From assembly GCF_023684385.1 (NCBI RefSeq), contig NZ_JAGSOJ010000005.1, forward strand, positions 305,982-369,981: a stretch of 64,000 nt of DNA, in the 5' to 3' direction. Source of the stretch: Oceanirhabdus seepicola. GTDB taxonomy: Bacteria; Bacillota; Clostridia; Clostridiales; Clostridiaceae. The position numbers and the translations under genes were made by a program. This document shows, in pieces, positions 43,821-52,358 of this stretch; within the stretch, counting starts at the first letter, position 1; each line of letters opens with the position of its first letter. Below the pieces are notes generated by a model, which worked only from the letters and a program-made list of their open reading frames with translations, ran no database searches and was not told where the DNA came from.

Positions 43821-43861
43821 ACAAACCTCCTTATTGGGAATACTTACAATAGGAGGTTTGT
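43821..43861 (+). promoter_or_regulatory. Inverted repeat covering the yyaC ribosome-binding site
   Basis: ACAAACCTCCT (43821-43831) pairs perfectly with AGGAGGTTTGT (43851-43861) around a 19-nt loop. The right arm contains the whole AGGAGG ribosome site of yyaC, 2 bp before its ATG. In RNA this would hide the site; as DNA it could be an operator. Confidence 0.6.
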
Positions 43862-43863
43862 TT

Positions 43864-44439
43864 ATGCATAAAAAAGAAATTATAAATTCTAATTCTAATA
43901 ATTGTATTAATACTTTACGTGATTCAATTTCTAATTATATTAAACCTGTAGTGAAGAGTGGACGACCCCTTGTGATTTTATGTATTGGAACAGACAGATC
44001 TACAGGTGATAGTTTAGGCCCATTAGTTGGCGAAAAATTAAAATTCCTAGATAGGGATAATGTTTTTGTTTATGGAAATTTAAAAACTCCTGTTCACTCT
44101 AAGAATTTACAAGAAAATATAAATTTAATCTATTCTACTTATAATAATCCCTTTATAGTTGCCATTGACGCATCTTTAGGAAGTCTTCAAAGCATTGGTA
44201 GTATTTCTCTGCAAAATAAACCATTACGACCTGGCGCAGCAATGAATAAAGATTTGCCCCCAATAGGTGATATTAGTATTACTGGAATAGTTAATATATC
44301 AGGTGGTCTAGAATTTATGGTCCTTCAAAATACAAGATTATATGTTGTTATGAGACTAGCTGATATAATTTCTAAAGGAGTCTACCACTCTATAATTAAA
44401 ACTATAGGTGGAAAAAATACCGCCTCTAATGTAATTTAA
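43864..44439 (+). CDS. yyaC: Spore-linked putative protease YyaC
   Basis: A 191-residue protein of the YyaC family, related to the germination protease GPR and found in spore formers, where it is made in the developing spore. The family core is VILCIGTDRSTGDSLGPLVG (about 41-60), followed by VHSKNLQENI and PFIVAIDASLGS. The ATG at 43864 is preferred to an upstream frame because AGGAGG sits 7 bases before it. It converges on parB. Substrate and exact function are not established. Confidence 0.88.
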   Translation: MHKKEIINSNSNNCINTLRDSISNYIKPVVKSGRPLVILCIGTDRSTGDSLGPLVGEKLKFLDRDNVFVYGNLKTPVHSKNLQENINLIYSTYNNPFIVAIDASLGSLQSIGSISLQNKPLRPGAAMNKDLPPIGDISITGIVNISGGLEFMVLQNTRLYVVMRLADIISKGVYHSIIKTIGGKNTASNVI

Positions 44440-44440
44440 A

Positions 44441-44459
44441 AAAAAACACGCTCCGCGTG
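44441..44459 (-). terminator. Candidate terminator of the parA-parB transcript
   Basis: CACGC (44447-44451) and GCGTG (44455-44459) form a short stem with a TCC loop. On the minus strand it is followed by a long T-run (from the A-tract at 44438-44446). It lies after the repeat copy and the parS site downstream of parB, and just after the yyaC stop codon on the other strand. Confidence 0.6.
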
Positions 44460-44475
44460 CTTGACAAAGAGTTAA

Positions 44476-44491
44476 TGTTTCACGTGAAACA
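44476..44491. promoter_or_regulatory. parS centromere-like site, downstream of parB
   Basis: TGTTTCACGTGAAACA is a perfect 16-bp palindrome matching the parS consensus bound by ParB/Spo0J. It abuts the left end of the 165-bp element at 44492. A second identical site lies at 46428-46443. Confidence 0.93.
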
Positions 44492-44650
44492 TTAGGTATA
44501 TGAAAATAAATAACAAGTCAAAGATGCGACGGATATTTTGCGAAATAGGTCATGTTGGGCTGATAGTAGTTCTATCAGTGGGTTCCAAGGATGAAGTAGT
44601 TCGCAAAATAGACTAGCACACTGACTTGTTATTTATTTGAATATACCTTA
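44492..44650 (-). repeat. 165-bp inverted-repeat element, copy between parS and parB
   Basis: Ends: TTAGGTATATGAAAATAAAT + AACAAGTCA and TGACTTGTTATTTATTTGAA + TATACCTTA. The interior, read on the minus strand, aligns with the copy at 33426: CTAGTCTATTTTGCG, ACTACTTCATCCTTGG, the hairpin CTGATAG/CTATCAG and CGCAAAATATCCGTCG. Differences in the flanking stems keep pairing (TATTTTGCGAA with TTCGCAAAATA here). Its last three bases are the parB stop codon. Confidence 0.78.
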
Positions 44651-45499
44651 ACTCAATATTTTCATTAATCTCTCTAAATCATCTATAGAATAATATTCTA
44701 TTTCAATTTTTCCTTTATTTTTACATTTACTCTTAAACGCTACTTTTGTTCCTAGTTTTTCTTCTAATACTGTAGAATATTCCTTTAAGAAAATTGAATA
44801 ATCCTCTTTCTCTTTATTCTTGTCATTATTCTTTCCTTTTTTAGCTAGTGTCTTAACCAATCTTTCAGTATCTCTAACACTTAAACCATCATCAATAATT
44901 TTTTGTGAAAGTTTATATTGAAATTCCTTGTCATCTAAACTCAATAGAGCTCTTCCATGTCCTTCGGTTATAACTTTATCAATTAAATATTCTTGAACTC
45001 TACTATCTAATTGTAATAATCTTAATGTATTTGTTATTGAAGTTCTTGATTTTCCTATTCTATCACTTAATTCATCGTGAGTAAGAGAAAAATCCTCTAT
45101 TAAACTCTTATATCCCAAAGCCACTTCAATAGAATTCAAATCTTCTCTTTGAATATTTTCAATTAAAGATAATTCTAAAACTTGCTTATCACTTTTTTTA
45201 TCAACAACAACAACCGGTATTTCTTTTAGTTTACACTTTTTAGCAGCTCTCCATCTTCTTTCTCCTGCTATAATTATGTAATTTTCTCCATCTTTATATG
45301 TAATAAGAGGTTGAATTATTCCATGTTCTTTAATAGATTTAGATAACTGATCAACTTTTTCATCATCAAAGTTTTTTCTCGGTTGATCTTTATTAGGCTT
45401 AATTAATTGTATAGATATCAATCCTTCATTATTATCTACTTCTGTACTATTCTCAGGTATTAAGGCTCCTAAACCTCTCCCAAGGCCATGTTTTTTCAT
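44648..45499 (-). CDS. parB: Chromosome-partitioning protein ParB/Spo0J
   Basis: ParB loads onto parS sites, spreads as a CTP-dependent clamp and organises origins with ParA; in Bacillus it also affects sporulation. The 283-residue protein has the N-terminal LIPENS region, the CTP-binding motif ITYKDGENYIIIAGERRWRAA, NIQREDLNSIEVA, and a central HTH (LSDRIGKSRTSITNTLRLLQL). Its stop codon coincides with the end of a repeat element. It overlaps the parA stop by one base, and two parS sites flank the parAB pair. Confidence 0.95.
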   Translation of the reverse strand: MKKHGLGRGLGALIPENSTEVDNNEGLISIQLIKPNKDQPRKNFDDEKVDQLSKSIKEHGIIQPLITYKDGENYIIIAGERRWRAAKKCKLKEIPVVVVDKKSDKQVLELSLIENIQREDLNSIEVALGYKSLIEDFSLTHDELSDRIGKSRTSITNTLRLLQLDSRVQEYLIDKVITEGHGRALLSLDDKEFQYKLSQKIIDDGLSVRDTERLVKTLAKKGKNNDKNKEKEDYSIFLKEYSTVLEEKLGTKVAFKSKCKNKGKIEIEYYSIDDLERLMKILS

Positions 45500-46275
45500 T
45501 ATATTCCTCCTTTATTTTTACTCAAAAATTCGTTAGTAAAGTTACCAAAAGCTTCTGTACCTTTACATTTTCTATCATAAAGAATTACAGGCAACCCAAA
45601 ACTAGGTGCCTCAGCTAGTCTAATATTTCTAGGTATCACAGTATCATAAACTTTATTCTTAAAATATTTTTTGACCTCTTCTACTACTTCAGAACTTAAT
45701 CTAGTTCTAGAATCATACATATTTAATAATACACCTTCTATAACCAATTCTTTATTTAATGATTTTTTTACTAAATTAATTGTGTTAACAAGTTGTCCTA
45801 CACCCTCAAGAGCATAAAATTCACACTGTATTGGAATTAATACGCTTTCACAGGCTGTTAATGCATTGATTGTCAAGAATCCCAAAGAAGGAGGACAATC
45901 AATAAATATGAAGTCGTAATCATTTTCTACTTCATTAATCTTCTCTTTTAGTATTTCTTCTCTATTATTTAACCGCATTAATTCTACTTCTGCACCAGCT
46001 AATTCCATTGTTGATGGAGCCAAGTAAAAATTACTAATTAATTCGCTTTCTACTATCACATCATTAAATTTTATATCTCTATTAGTAAGTAAATCATACA
46101 TTGATTTATTAACTTTTCTTTTGTCTATTCCTAACCCGCTGGTAGTATTCCCTTGAGGATCTATATCTATCACTAAAACTTTTAGTCCCATGAGAGCCAA
46201 ATTAGCACAAAGATTTATATTCACCGTAGTTTTTCCTACCCCACCCTTTTGGTTAAAGATACATATTTTTTTCAT
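45499..46275 (-). CDS. parA: Chromosome-partitioning ATPase ParA/Soj
   Basis: A 258-residue deviant-Walker ATPase that works with ParB in origin segregation and influences DnaA. The Walker A is FNQKGGVGKTTVNIN, followed by VLVIDIDPQGNTTSG (A'), and FIFIDCPPSLG (Walker B). The short N-terminus marks it as the chromosomal Soj type rather than plasmid ParA. It starts 168 bp from noc with a parS site between them. Confidence 0.96.
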   Translation of the reverse strand: MKKICIFNQKGGVGKTTVNINLCANLALMGLKVLVIDIDPQGNTTSGLGIDKRKVNKSMYDLLTNRDIKFNDVIVESELISNFYLAPSTMELAGAEVELMRLNNREEILKEKINEVENDYDFIFIDCPPSLGFLTINALTACESVLIPIQCEFYALEGVGQLVNTINLVKKSLNKELVIEGVLLNMYDSRTRLSSEVVEEVKKYFKNKVYDTVIPRNIRLAEAPSFGLPVILYDRKCKGTEAFGNFTNEFLSKNKGGI

Positions 46276-46419
46276 TAAACTTCCCCACCCTTATAATGAA
46301 AATTCATTTAAGACCTTTTATTTAAAATATATATATAATTAAAGTATTAGATCTTATACTTTAATTATATTATTATTTCTAATATTTTGAAAGTCATTTT
46401 TAAGTAATCGGTAATAAAA

Positions 46420-46451
46420 AAAAGTAATGTTTCACGTGAAACATTACTTTT
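46420..46451. promoter_or_regulatory. parS site that also forms the noc terminator palindrome
   Basis: The parS sequence TGTTTCACGTGAAACA (46428-46443) is the centre of a longer perfect palindrome whose outer arms are AAAAGTAA and TTACTTTT. On the minus strand it ends the noc gene (stop codon at 46444-46446) and is followed by TTTTTTTATTACC, so the same DNA can act as a terminator and as a ParB site. The tip is tight, since the centre CACGTG is itself self-complementary. Confidence 0.85.
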
Positions 46452-47223
46452 TTGGTATTTTAACTACAATTTCAATTGAATCCTCTAATTCTTTACTTCT
46501 ATAAGAAGCACTGACTCCAAACTTATCAAAAGTTTGTTTTATGGTATTCATATAAATTCTAGGAGAGAAAATCCCCTTAATTTTCTTTTTGCCATCTGCT
46601 GCAATTTCTGCATTCTCTAGTTTATGAAGTTCTAACTTAATCAGCTCTTCAGTGTTTTTAACATTCAATTCTTTATCAATTACTTTTTTAAGAACTTCTA
46701 ATTGTAATTCTTCATTCGGCAACTTAAGTAATGCTCTTCCATGTCTTTCTGTTAATTGATTCTCTATCAACATACTTCTAACCATTTCAGGTAACTTAAG
46801 TATTCTTAATTTATTTGCTATTGTAGATTGCTTTTTTCCAATAACTTCTGCAAGCTGCCCTTGTGTATAATTATACTCTTTTAATAATTTACTATAAGCT
46901 TCAGCTTCTTCCATGAAGTTCAAATCTTCCCTTTGAACGTTCTCTAATAATGCAACAATAGCACTGTCTTTCTCATCTAAGTCCACAATAATTGATGGTA
47001 CTTCTTCTAACCCAAGTAATTTTGCAGCTCTAAATCTTCTTTCACCTGCAACTATTTCAAAAGTACTTTCATCAATCTTTCTTAATGAAATAGGTTGAAT
47101 TATACCATAAGTACCTATTGATTGTGCTAATTCATTTAATGCATCATCTTTAAAAATTTGTCTTGGTTGACTTCTATTAGGAATAATTTTTTCAACCTTA
47201 ACATAGCTTACCGATTTATCCAT
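46444..47223 (-). CDS. noc: Nucleoid occlusion protein Noc
   Basis: Noc is a ParB paralogue that binds the chromosome outside the terminus and keeps the division septum off the nucleoid. The 259-residue protein has the ParB CTPase motif VAGERRFRAAKLLG and NVQREDLNFMEEA and the HTH LAEVIGKKQSTIANKLRIL. It is distinguished from parB here by its position next to rsmG, the usual noc locus, but Noc and ParB are close in sequence. Noc-type binding sites (ATTTCCCGGGAAAT) were not seen here. Confidence 0.9.
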   Translation of the reverse strand: MDKSVSYVKVEKIIPNRSQPRQIFKDDALNELAQSIGTYGIIQPISLRKIDESTFEIVAGERRFRAAKLLGLEEVPSIIVDLDEKDSAIVALLENVQREDLNFMEEAEAYSKLLKEYNYTQGQLAEVIGKKQSTIANKLRILKLPEMVRSMLIENQLTERHGRALLKLPNEELQLEVLKKVIDKELNVKNTEELIKLELHKLENAEIAADGKKKIKGIFSPRIYMNTIKQTFDKFGVSASYRSKELEDSIEIVVKIPKK

Positions 47224-47327
47224 AATTAACCATCCCTTTGATCATTTTAACTCTTTCATAGATATCTCAGCTAAAATAAATTTATAAACATCATTTTCTA
47301 AGGTTTATAATTAATTTATGCAAGTCC

Positions 47328-47354
47328 AAAAACTCGTTGTTCCAACGAGTTTTT
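47328..47354. terminator. Terminator between rsmG and noc
   Basis: AAAAACTCGTTG and CAACGAGTTTTT form a perfect 12-bp stem with a TTC loop and T-runs on either strand. It lies in the 258-bp gap 47224-47481, about 128 bp after the rsmG stop codon. The rest of the gap is AT-rich without a visible gene. Confidence 0.85.
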
Positions 47355-47481
47355 AACATTCATAAGTCAAATTTCGTGGTAAGATATCTATAGAGTTACC
47401 CTCATAAAACTTCTACTATATCTAATTCTATATATAAAGAAAAAATCCTCTTTAAAATATTCCCATTTCCAATATTTCTCA

Positions 47482-48201
47482 TTATTTAATAGGACTTTTA
47501 GTTACCATTCCTGCTTTTCTAGGATACTTTTTAGGAGTTGATTTTTTCTTTAAAATACAAACTAAATTATGATTTAAATCACTACCTTCAACAACTACAT
47601 TATCAACAACTTTTAATTCTCCCCCTAAAACATTTACTGCTTTCTTTGCTTCATTTAATTCTTCTTCTACAGCCGGACCTTTCATAGCAAGGAATTTTCC
47701 ATCAACCTTAACAAAAGGTATACAAAATTCACTTAGAACAGTTAAATTAGCAACAGCTCTTGAAACAGCGTAATCATATTTTTCTCTATATTTTGGATTT
47801 TGACCAAAATCCTCAGCTCTTCCGTGTATTGTATCTATATTTTCAAGACCTAATTCTTCTATAACTATATTAAGAAAGTTTATCCTTTTATTTAGAGAAT
47901 CTAATAAAGTTATTTTTATATCTGGTAAAACTATCTTAAGTGGTATCCCTGGGAATCCTCCCCCAGTACCAATATCAATAACTTTATTTCCATGCCTAAG
48001 TCCATCATTTTTTAAAACCTTTATAGAATCTATAAAATGTTTTTTTATTATCTCTTCATCTTCTGTTATTGCTGTTAAATTAACTTTTTTATTCCATTCT
48101 TTAATAAGCTCTTTATATTTCATAAATTTATTGTACATGTCTTCATTAAATTTAATATCTACATCTTCGCAAGCTTTTTCAAATAGTTTATAGTATTCCA
48201 T
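47482..48201 (-). CDS. rsmG: 16S rRNA (guanine(527)-N7)-methyltransferase
   Basis: RsmG (GidB) methylates G527 of 16S rRNA using SAM. The 239-residue protein has the SAM motif VIDIGTGGGFPGIPLKI (near 74-90), the LLDSLNKRINFL motif and AVSRAVANLTVL, and a basic C-terminal STPKKYPRKAGMVTKSPIK. It follows mnmG by 10 bp in the mnmE-mnmG-rsmG string. Confidence 0.97.
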   Translation of the reverse strand: MEYYKLFEKACEDVDIKFNEDMYNKFMKYKELIKEWNKKVNLTAITEDEEIIKKHFIDSIKVLKNDGLRHGNKVIDIGTGGGFPGIPLKIVLPDIKITLLDSLNKRINFLNIVIEELGLENIDTIHGRAEDFGQNPKYREKYDYAVSRAVANLTVLSEFCIPFVKVDGKFLAMKGPAVEEELNEAKKAVNVLGGELKVVDNVVVEGSDLNHNLVCILKKKSTPKKYPRKAGMVTKSPIK

Positions 48202-48211
48202 AAATCCGCCC

Positions 48212-50086
48212 CTATTTATTTTTATTTTGTTCTAAATAAATCATAAGCACTGTGATATCTGCTGGTGATACTCCAGATATTCTTGATGCTTGCCCTAGAT
48301 TCTCAGGTTTTATTTCATTTAATTTCTGCATAGCTTCTATCCTTAAACTTTTTACATCCTTATAATCAATTCCTACTGGTATCTTCTTATTTTCAAACTT
48401 TTTAAATTGATTTACCTGTTCAAGTTGTTTTTTAATATATCCTTCATATTTAGCTGATATTGATACTTGTTGCTGAATATCTAATGGCAAATCAACTCTA
48501 TCTTTATCTAGTTCTTCAACCATCTCATAATTCAGCTCTGGTCTTTTTATTAGTTCATACAAGGAAATTGGCTTTTTTAATTCCGCGGAATTCATAGATA
48601 TTAACCATTCATTAACCTCTCGTTTGTTTGTTATCTTTACTTCTTTTATTCTATTTATTTCATCATCTATTGCTAATTTTCGATAGGTAAATATATTCAA
48701 TCTTTCTTCTGAAACAAGACCAATATCATATCCTATCTGTGTTAATCTAAGATCAGCATTATCTTGTCTTAAGAGAAGTCTGTATTCCGACCTAGATGTC
48801 ATCATTCTGTACGGCTCATTAGTCCCTTTAGTAACCAAATCATCGATTAAGACACCAATATATCCATCAGATCTGTTTAAAATAACAGGTTCTTTCCCTT
48901 GAACTTTTCTAGCGGCATTTATACCTGCTATAATTCCCTGTGCTCCTGCTTCTTCATATCCCGAACTTCCATTGAACTGTCCAGCTGAGAATAATCCATC
49001 AACATGCTTTATCTCTAAAGATAAATCTAATTGCTTAGGGTTTATACAATCATATTCTATTGCATATCCAATTCTCATAATTTCAACATTCTCTAATCCC
49101 TTTATAGTTCTCAACATCTCTATCTGTACATCTTCTGGAAGTGAACTTGACATACCTTGAACATAAAGTTCATCTGTATTTTCTCCTTCAGGCTCAATAA
49201 ATATTTGATGTCTTTCCTTATCTGGAAATCTCATTACTTTATCTTCAATAGATGGACAATACCTTGGTCCCGTACTCTTTACTGTTCCATTATATAATGG
49301 TGATCTATGAATATTATTTCTTATAACCTCATGAGTTTTTTCATTAGTATATGTCAAGTAACAAGATACTTGCACTCTATCAAGTTCTCTATTCATGAAA
49401 GAGAACGGTACTATTTTTAAATCTCCTGGCTGTTCAGTCATCATTGAAGCATCTACAGATCTTCTATGAACTCTGGCCGGGGTTCCTGTTTTAAATCTTC
49501 TTAATTCTATTCCTAATTCACTAAGTGAATCAGATAGATAATTAGCTGGTAATAATCCAGAAGGCCCTTCATTAAATTGATTTTCTCCAATTATTATTGA
49601 TGACTTAAGATATGTTCCAGTTGTTATGACCACAGTCTTACTTTCATAATAAGCTCCATTCTTTGTTATAACTCCTGTAACTTTATTATCTTCATGTGTA
49701 ATCTTAACTACTTCAGTCATTTTCAATTCAAGATTATCATCTTTTTCTAAAGTTCTTTTCATTTCTTGAGAATATCTATGTTTATCTGCTTGAACCCTAA
49801 GTGAATGAACTGCTGGTCCCTTTGATAAGTTCAACATTCTTGATTGAATAAATGTCTTATCAATATTGATTCCCATCTCTCCACCTAAAGCATCTATCTC
49901 TTTTACCAGATGCCCCTTAGCAGTACCTCCTATATTAGGATTACATGGCATCATCGCTATACTCTCTAAACTTGTAGTACACATTAATGTCTTGCATCCT
50001 AATCTAGCCGAAGCTAAAGCTGCTTCACATCCTGCATGACCGGCTCCAACCACAATTACATCATATTTTCCGCCAAAATACGCCAT
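48212..50086 (-). CDS. mnmG: tRNA uridine-34 modification enzyme MnmG (GidA)
   Basis: With MnmE, MnmG puts a carboxymethylaminomethyl group on U34 of tRNAs reading two-codon families, using FAD and NADH. The 624-residue protein begins with the FAD motif YDVIVVGAGHAGCEAALASA and has PCNPNIGGTAKGHLVKE and the C-terminal GYIKKQLEQVNQFKKFENKKIP. The ATG at 50086 (peptide MAYFGGKYDV) follows AGGTGAAG and is preferred to a longer frame starting inside mnmE. It follows mnmE by 8 bp. Confidence 0.97.
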   Translation of the reverse strand: MAYFGGKYDVIVVGAGHAGCEAALASARLGCKTLMCTTSLESIAMMPCNPNIGGTAKGHLVKEIDALGGEMGINIDKTFIQSRMLNLSKGPAVHSLRVQADKHRYSQEMKRTLEKDDNLELKMTEVVKITHEDNKVTGVITKNGAYYESKTVVITTGTYLKSSIIIGENQFNEGPSGLLPANYLSDSLSELGIELRRFKTGTPARVHRRSVDASMMTEQPGDLKIVPFSFMNRELDRVQVSCYLTYTNEKTHEVIRNNIHRSPLYNGTVKSTGPRYCPSIEDKVMRFPDKERHQIFIEPEGENTDELYVQGMSSSLPEDVQIEMLRTIKGLENVEIMRIGYAIEYDCINPKQLDLSLEIKHVDGLFSAGQFNGSSGYEEAGAQGIIAGINAARKVQGKEPVILNRSDGYIGVLIDDLVTKGTNEPYRMMTSRSEYRLLLRQDNADLRLTQIGYDIGLVSEERLNIFTYRKLAIDDEINRIKEVKITNKREVNEWLISMNSAELKKPISLYELIKRPELNYEMVEELDKDRVDLPLDIQQQVSISAKYEGYIKKQLEQVNQFKKFENKKIPVGIDYKDVKSLRIEAMQKLNEIKPENLGQASRISGVSPADITVLMIYLEQNKNK

Positions 50087-50094
50087 TACTTCAC

Positions 50095-51468
50095 CTACTT
50101 TCCTAAACAAAATTCTGCAAATATTTTATCTATTATATCTTCTTCAAGTGTATCTCCAGTTATTTCACCTAAATGTCTCCACGCATCCCTTAAATCAATA
50201 GAAGCTAAATCTATAGCCAATGTAACACTTAACGCATCAATAGCATGCCTCATACTCTCTTTAGCCCTTATTAAGGCTTGCTTGTGTCTATTGTTTGTTA
50301 CATAAACATCGCTATAATCAATTTTCCCGCCAAAGAACATTTCTTCTATACGCTGTTTTATCTTATCTATACCTACTTCACCTTTAATAGAAGTTTTAAT
50401 AATCCTAGATTTTTCAATATCTAACTCACTAATATCCATCTCTTTATCTAAATCAATTTTATTTATAATCACTAAGTAATTCTTTGGTTTAATATACTCA
50501 AATATCTCTTTATCTTCTTCATCAATTGGTCTACTATTATCTAAAACGAATAGAACTAAGTCGGCCATTTCAATCATTTGTCGTGACTTTTCTACTCCAA
50601 TTCTCTCCACAACATCTTCTGTCTCTCTAATTCCTGCTGTATCAATTAATTTAATAGGGATACCCTTGAAATTAATGTATTCTTCAATAATATCTCTTGT
50701 TGTACCAGGTACATCAGTCACTATTGCTCTAGTTTCTTTTAAAATTGTATTAAGCAAGGATGATTTTCCAACATTAGGTTTTCCAACTAATGTTGTAGTT
50801 ATTCCCTCTCTTAATATCTTACCTTCGTCAGCACTTTGTAATAATCTATTAATTTCCATTAGTATATTACTTGATTTTCTTGTTGCTATATCAGCTGTTA
50901 CCTCTTCTAATTCATCTTCAGGATAATCTACAGTTGCTTCGATACTAGCAATTATCCCTAACAAATGTGCTCTAAGTTCATTTATTTCCTTGGAAATTAT
51001 TCCTTCTGATTGTTGTAATGCTGATCTTGCACTGATTTCAGTCTTAGCTCTAATAATATCAATTACAGCCTCCGCTTGACTTAAATCTATTCTACCATTT
51101 AAAAACGCACGTTTTGTAAACTCTCCAGGCTCAGCTAACCTTGCTCCCGCTCTAATAACCTCATTTAAAATGTTATTAGTAACAACCACTCCACCATGAC
51201 AATTAATTTCAATTGTATCTTCTGCTGTGAAACTTCTAGGTCCCTTCATAAATGATATAATTACTTCATCTATCTTATTTCCATCACAATCTACAATAAA
51301 TCCATATCTCATTGTATAACTCTTTATATTATCTAATTTTCTGTCATTTTTACCAACAAAAATCTTCTTAGTTATCTTTAATGCATCATTTCCTGAAACT
51401 CTAATAATAGAAATTCCACCTTCACCAATACTAGTGGCAACTGCTGCAATCGTATCAAATTCTTTCAT
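50095..51468 (-). CDS. mnmE: tRNA modification GTPase MnmE (TrmE)
   Basis: A 457-residue GTPase that partners MnmG. It has an N-terminal folate-binding domain (MKEFDTIAAVATSIGEGGIS), a helical domain and an inserted G domain with GKPNVGKSSLLN (about 227-238), TTRDIIEEY, DTAGIRET and NKIDLD. The C-terminal FCLGK is the MnmE-type cysteine ending (C-x-G-K). First gene of the mnmE-mnmG-rsmG operon. The 221-bp gap to jag upstream is AT-rich. Confidence 0.97.
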   Translation of the reverse strand: MKEFDTIAAVATSIGEGGISIIRVSGNDALKITKKIFVGKNDRKLDNIKSYTMRYGFIVDCDGNKIDEVIISFMKGPRSFTAEDTIEINCHGGVVVTNNILNEVIRAGARLAEPGEFTKRAFLNGRIDLSQAEAVIDIIRAKTEISARSALQQSEGIISKEINELRAHLLGIIASIEATVDYPEDELEEVTADIATRKSSNILMEINRLLQSADEGKILREGITTTLVGKPNVGKSSLLNTILKETRAIVTDVPGTTRDIIEEYINFKGIPIKLIDTAGIRETEDVVERIGVEKSRQMIEMADLVLFVLDNSRPIDEEDKEIFEYIKPKNYLVIINKIDLDKEMDISELDIEKSRIIKTSIKGEVGIDKIKQRIEEMFFGGKIDYSDVYVTNNRHKQALIRAKESMRHAIDALSVTLAIDLASIDLRDAWRHLGEITGDTLEEDIIDKIFAEFCLGK

Positions 51469-51673
51469 ATCTACTCACCTTCTTAGAATAAAATTCTAAA
51501 TTATTATTCGGAATAATACTATATAATATATAATCTTCACTATATATATAAATTTAATTATTAATTTTTAATTACATTTATAATTCCTAAATTATTATTT
51601 ATGTATTAATTAATAATAATTAACATTAATGAATCCTAATATACATATTACAAAAAAAAACTATTATTTTCAA

Positions 51674-51700
51674 GAAAAAAAGAAAGCCTCTAGGCTTTCT
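51674..51700 (-). terminator. Terminator at the end of jag
   Basis: AGAAAGCC and GGCTTTCT form an 8-bp stem with a TAGA loop on the minus strand, followed by TTTTTTC. The loop includes the jag stop codon TAG. It ends the rpmH-rnpA-yidD-yidC-jag operon. Confidence 0.88.
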
Positions 51701-52322
51701 TCCTTTTAGGTTCTATTACAACTCTACGATAAGGTTCGTCACCTTCACTAAATGTTTTCACATAATTATCGTTTTGAAGAGCTGAGTGAATTATTCTTCT
51801 CTCATATGGATTCATTGGCTCTAATTTTATAGCTTTATTGAACATTTTTGCTCTTTTAGCTTTCTTTATAGCAAGCCCTTTTAAGATTTCAGTTCTCTTA
51901 GCTCTATAATTTTGAGTGTCAATTATTACCCTTTTATATTTCTCATTAGTGTCTTTATTAATCGCTAAACTAGTTAAATATTGAAGTGAATCTAAAGTCT
52001 CACCACGATATCCTATCAAGATTCCCATGTCTTCACCTAAAATTTCAATATTTAAGCTATCCTCAGTTTCTTTTGTTTCTACTTTAGCTTCAACACCCAT
52101 GTGAGTGAATATTTTATTTAAGAATTCTTCAGCCTCTTTATCAAATTGTTTTTTTAATATTATTTTGACAACAGCTTCTTTAACCCCAAAAATATTTAAG
52201 AAGCCTTTACTTCCTTGATCAAGTATCTCAATGTCGACATTTTCTTTAGTAGTATTAAGTTGCATCAAACCTTTTTCAATTGCCGCTTCAGCAGTCTTTG
52301 CTGTAACCTCAATAGATTTCAC
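51690..52322 (-). CDS. jag: RNA-binding protein Jag/KhpB
   Basis: A 210-residue RNA-binding protein linked to cell-wall regulation and sporulation (SpoIIIJ-associated). It has a Jag_N domain (KSIEVTAKTAEAAIEKGLMQ), a KH-type domain with GILIGYRGETLDSLQYLTS (about 115-133), and an R3H domain with LEPMNPYERRIIHSALQ (about 168-184). The start is a GTG after AGGTG. It lies 36 bp downstream of yidC. Confidence 0.94.
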   Translation of the reverse strand: MKSIEVTAKTAEAAIEKGLMQLNTTKENVDIEILDQGSKGFLNIFGVKEAVVKIILKKQFDKEAEEFLNKIFTHMGVEAKVETKETEDSLNIEILGEDMGILIGYRGETLDSLQYLTSLAINKDTNEKYKRVIIDTQNYRAKRTEILKGLAIKKAKRAKMFNKAIKLEPMNPYERRIIHSALQNDNYVKTFSEGDEPYRRVVIEPKRKKA

Positions 52323-52358
52323 TCAACATACACCTGCCTCTCCCTACGTAATACATTA

